In this document: piece by piece, positions 50,688 to 53,065 of the stretch
How positions within the stretch are numbered: position 1 is the stretch's first letter
Layout of the letters: every line of letters starts with the position of its first letter
Origin: Candidatus Obscuribacter sp.
GTDB lineage: Bacteria; Cyanobacteriota; Vampirovibrionia; Obscuribacterales; Obscuribacteraceae
Assembly: GCA_021772135.1 (NCBI GenBank)
Contig: JADYXQ010000010.1
Location: 1-53,065 of the forward strand
Reading direction: 5' to 3'
DNA length: 53,065 bases
Position numbers and translations under genes: made by a program
The notes under the pieces: model-generated
Told to the model about the DNA's origin: nothing
The model's database searches: none
Seen by the model: the letters and a program-made list of their open reading frames with translations, nothing else

Positions 50688-51139
50688 TCGTCGTTGGAAT
50701 TGCTAACGATCTGCTGTCTGGTGCGATACGAAACACCCCGGAAGAGTGCAATTTTTTCCATGTGCTGGTTGGAAATAATGACGTCATAGACGCCGGTTTT
50801 ACCATTCAAAACTGTTTCTTGAGCCACAGCTGTAAGTACATCGCCCGTGCGCGCCGGAGCGCTGTAAGTGATTGAGCAGTTCAATGCCAGGGTGCGGTTG
50901 TTGCGAGAATTACAAGCGAAAGCAAAGGCCGTGTCGGCCAGGCTGAAAGTTACTCCGCCGTGGCAAATGCCCAGGCCGTTGGCCATGTCTTCTCTAACTA
51001 CAAGAGAAAGCTCAGCGTATCCAGGGCTGATTTGCTTGATTTGCATGCCGAGATACTGGCCATGCTTGTCGAGTTTTTGCATCTCATCGGCGACTTTTTG
51101 CGCAAGATTGAGATTTTTGTTGCTGGTCTCGTTCTTCAA
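50684..51139 (-). CDS. PaaI-family hot-dog thioesterase
   Basis: This 151-residue hot-dog fold acyl-CoA thioesterase is closest in pattern to PaaI (phenylacetate pathway). The active-site stretch NGLGICHGGVTFSLADTAFA contains the HGG and the acidic residue in ADTAFAFACNS; ALNCSITYSAPARTGDVLTA follows. Length fits the family, and PaaI acts as a tetramer on hydroxyphenylacetyl-CoA. Without other paa genes in the window, a general acyl-CoA housekeeping role is possible. The ATG start lacks a strong ribosome site. It is convergent with the glycosyltransferase, sharing 4 bp at the stops. Confidence 0.92.
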   Translation of the reverse strand: MKNETSNKNLNLAQKVADEMQKLDKHGQYLGMQIKQISPGYAELSLVVREDMANGLGICHGGVTFSLADTAFAFACNSRNNRTLALNCSITYSAPARTGDVLTAVAQETVLNGKTGVYDVIISNQHMEKIALFRGVSYRTRQQIVSNSNDD

Positions 51140-51696
51140 GTTCGTAACCCCGATTTATTCTGCCGCCCCGGTAGGCAACTGCATAGCAAATTCTAGCGCT
51201 GTCTGCCAGGTTTTTCCACTTTCAATATCGAATATGCTTGATATCTTCTGCTGAGGGGAATAACTAGAAGACAGGGCACTGCCGTTGATCTCTTTCTGTT
51301 TTGTCTCCCCCCACCGTCCCCCACGGTAATTTCATCCCCTTCCAGTCTGCGATTTGCCCTATCTGCCTGCCTTTGGCATGATTGCCTGGGCGTTGCGCGA
51401 ACCACGCCAGCTTTGTAGCGACTTAACTGCTAAAACCATGTATTAGCCGGTTCTGCCCCCTGGCAGGTTTGGGAAGGGCCATGGGTTGAGAATTTTCTTC
51501 CGATATCGGAAGAAAATTCCCTTTTTGGCTTTTAAAGAGCTTTGATCATGACCTCTTTGTTTCTATGCTCAAGACATATTCATGTCTTTTCAAATTTCCT
51601 GGAGCTTTTCTTCACCAATCAATAGCTCTATTAGCTCCTGACTATTTAACTGTGCGCGATTGGCGTGCGGATTTTATCACCTGAAAATTTAAAACG
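51140..51696. other. Intergenic region with the fourth 20-bp palindrome
   Basis: About 560 bp between the divergent thioesterase and small-membrane-protein genes. It contains a C-rich tract (CCCCCCACCGTCCCCC-like, near 51308), the 30-bp palindrome at 51490 and probably two promoters. No frame with support is seen. Confidence 0.4.
51490..51519. repeat. 30-bp perfect palindrome containing the repeated 20-bp core
   Basis: Core TTCTTCCGATATCGGAAGAA at 51495-51514, extended to 30 bp of perfect symmetry. It lies in the divergent intergenic region between the thioesterase and small membrane protein, not immediately before a start codon. Confidence 0.9.
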
Positions 51697-51855
51697 ATGA
51701 AACGCGAAATCGCAGTGGCCTTTGGATGTGTCGTCGCCATGATGGCCACGCATGCATACCTCAAACCGGGCCCTCTAGGAAACACCATTGTTGTGCTGAT
51801 TATGGCCGCCATGATGTGGGCATTATTCAGCGCCATTTTTTCGAAAGAACGCTAA
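51697..51855 (+). CDS. 52-residue small membrane protein
   Basis: ATG at 51697 opens MKREIAVAFGCVVAMMATHA, then a proline/glycine loop (KPGPLGN) and a second helix IVVLIMAAMMWALFSAIF ending SKER. This predicts a two-pass membrane protein. No strong ribosome site is visible. It ends 29 bp before the alpha/beta hydrolase start on the same strand, so the two may be co-transcribed. Function unknown. Confidence 0.6.
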   Translation: MKREIAVAFGCVVAMMATHAYLKPGPLGNTIVVLIMAAMMWALFSAIFSKER

Positions 51856-51884
51856 CAAGTATTTTTCACTAAAAATTCAACGTT

Positions 51885-52781
51885 ATGATTTCAAAATCAA
51901 AAGGCGTGCGCCTCGTGTGGCTGCGTCGTGTGATTAGAGCCATAGTGGTTCTAACACTTTTGTGGTTATGTCTTTCCCCACGGGTTTTGCCAGGGCTGTA
52001 CACACACAGACTGTTCCATCCTGATAAAGACAACGGCACCGCGCAAGATGTGAGCAATCTCGCTCATTTCAGCGCTGTTTCCAACCGGTCAATCGATTTT
52101 GTTGCAAGAGACGGCAGTCGCTTGCGTGGCTGGATTTTCTCTGCCAACCAGAGCAACACTCCTTCTGGAAAAGTATTTCTGGTTTGCCCTGGTAACGCCG
52201 GCGATATTCCCAAACGTCTGGAGTTCATCCAGCTGCTGCTTTCTACCGGTGCTTCAGTGTTCACCTATGAGCCACGCGGATTCGGAAAAAGTGAAGGTCG
52301 TCCAACCATAGCTCACATTTGCGAAGACGGCGAAACCGCTTACGATTACCTGACTGGAGTACTCGGCTACAAAGCCAATCAGATTTTCATCTACGGCATT
52401 TCTCTGGGCACCACAGTGGCCACCCATTTGTCTAGCGTGCGCCCCACCAGAGCACTAATCCTGCAATCTGGATTTGCATCATTGCCCCGCATCGCCCGCG
52501 AACATGTGCCGTTTTTGAAAATCTATCCCAATTTGCTCTTTCCTCACAGTCCATCGCTGAACAATGCTGAGATTCTGGAAGAGAATCGGCTGCCGCTGCT
52601 AATCATGCATGGTGGAAAAGACAACATTATTGACGCCAGTCATTCAGAAGAAATGTTCCGGCGAGCAGTTGGTGCAAAGCAGTTCGTCCTTTGCCCAAGC
52701 TCCACTCACGTCAATATTGACCCGGTTGACAGCAGTTTGTTCAAATCAACGCTAGTGAAGTTTCTAGCTCAACAAAAATGA
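51885..52781 (+). CDS. Membrane-anchored alpha/beta hydrolase (BEM46/ABHD-type)
   Basis: This 298-residue serine hydrolase has one N-terminal membrane segment (AIVVLTLLWLCLSPRVLP, about 19-36) and the catalytic domain outside or facing the periplasm. The fold shows VFLVCPGNAGD (oxyanion strand), YEPRGFGKSEG, the nucleophile elbow YGISLGTT (Ser), Asp in MHGGKDNIID and His in CPSSTHVNID. This pattern fits the BEM46/ABHD13-17 group, often acyl-protein thioesterases or lipases. The substrate is not known. It probably shares a transcript with the 52-residue membrane protein upstream. Confidence 0.9.
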   Translation: MISKSKGVRLVWLRRVIRAIVVLTLLWLCLSPRVLPGLYTHRLFHPDKDNGTAQDVSNLAHFSAVSNRSIDFVARDGSRLRGWIFSANQSNTPSGKVFLVCPGNAGDIPKRLEFIQLLLSTGASVFTYEPRGFGKSEGRPTIAHICEDGETAYDYLTGVLGYKANQIFIYGISLGTTVATHLSSVRPTRALILQSGFASLPRIAREHVPFLKIYPNLLFPHSPSLNNAEILEENRLPLLIMHGGKDNIIDASHSEEMFRRAVGAKQFVLCPSSTHVNIDPVDSSLFKSTLVKFLAQQK

Positions 52782-53065
52782 GGACTATGGGAAATCAAAC
52801 ACGCTGCCGGCGACGAAGGCACATTCGAGGTGCACCGGCAGCTTCTTTACTTCACTTTCGACCCAAACGACGAAGAAAAGCGTGATCCAGCGGCAGCTGA
52901 AGATCTAACGCTTTTCTTCGTCGTTTCTAATACTTGGCGATATAGTATTAGGTGTTGCCTACCGGGTGGTTGTAGAGCGACAAGCAAACGAGCAGCATAT
53001 GGTCTAAATATGCGACAAGAGGTCTTGCCAAAAAGGGGTATCCGGTTTTGAATGCAGTTGCTTAA
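52782..53065. other. Window end, no supported gene
   Basis: A 73-codon plus-strand frame (52830-53051) overlaps a 19-bp inverted repeat and has no recognisable content. The segment may be 3' sequence of the hydrolase gene; the window ends before the next clear gene. Confidence 0.35.
52865..52926. repeat. 19-bp perfect inverted repeat near the window end
   Basis: AAACGACGAAGAAAAGCGT (52865-52883) is exactly complementary to 52908-52926, with 24 nt between the arms. It begins 84 bp after the hydrolase stop. The right arm ends in TTT but no long T-run follows. Confidence 0.8.

Noticed and set aside
1..53065. tRNA, rRNA, CRISPR arrays, insertion sequences
   Set aside because: Looked for tRNA T-arm-like GGTTCGAATCC context, spaced direct repeats and transposase motifs; none seen.

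Overview
The window looks like chromosomal DNA from a diderm (two-membrane) bacterium that is not close to the well-studied model groups. The outer membrane is shown by a TonB-dependent receptor, several lipobox lipoproteins, an S13-type peptidoglycan peptidase and a periplasmic class D beta-lactamase. Zn-ribbon-headed Ser/Thr kinases, a B12-dependent (class II) ribonucleotide reductase with a C-terminal zinc ribbon, many TPR and secreted proteins of unknown function, and TTG/GTG starts would suit the Vampirovibrionia/Melainabacteria (Obscuribacterales-type) relatives of Cyanobacteria. No rRNA or other lineage marker is present, so this placement is an inference with low to moderate confidence. 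No tRNA, rRNA, CRISPR array or recognisable insertion sequence was seen.

Layout. 1-8760: a metallophosphoesterase cut by the window edge, a DnaJ-like protein without the HPD motif, two tandem Ser/Thr kinases, a frameshifted DUF1444-like gene, then a two-gene unit (stand-alone ClpB-type AAA+ protein plus small partner) closed by a 31-bp-stem hairpin. 8860-14900: secreted proteins of unknown function, a decayed copper amine oxidase, a membrane protein and a frameshifted VOC protein. 15135-19800: nrdJ with a 0.75-kb upstream region rich in palindromes, and a TPR protein. 20280-24750: a frameshifted membrane-anchored coiled-coil gene with a hairpin leader, an SDR, an isochorismatase-like hydrolase, a glycine-zipper lipoprotein and an internally deleted M20 peptidase. 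24920-29430: an msrA with in-frame TGA at the catalytic Cys codon, an ECF sigma/anti-sigma pair, a Cys-repeat secreted peptide, an OXA-type beta-lactamase and a GNAT. 29790-39410: a D-Ala-D-Ala carboxypeptidase, unknown proteins, an OmpR-type regulator, a LysM protein, a TPR protein and two overlapping histidine-kinase-like genes with complementary defects. 39500-44230: a membrane J-protein, a GNAT, and a divergent iron-uptake pair (TonB-C lipoprotein and TonB-dependent receptor) sharing Fur-like boxes. 44500-53065: a large membrane protein of unknown function, a Cys-cluster gene with a decayed tandem copy, an ArnT/PMT-like glycosyltransferase, a PaaI-like thioesterase, small membrane proteins and an alpha/beta hydrolase.

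The points most worth following are the likely selenocysteine MsrA with a SECIS-like hairpin directly after the UGA; the tandem histidine kinases, one keeping the phospho-acceptor His but not the ATP-binding motifs and the other keeping most of the ATPase motifs but not the His; and an exactly repeated 20-bp palindrome (TTCTTCCGATATCGGAAGAA) at four intergenic sites. At least eight genes carry frameshifts, premature stops or deletions. Either this assembly has residual indel errors or the region is decaying, and this must be settled before single-base claims are trusted.
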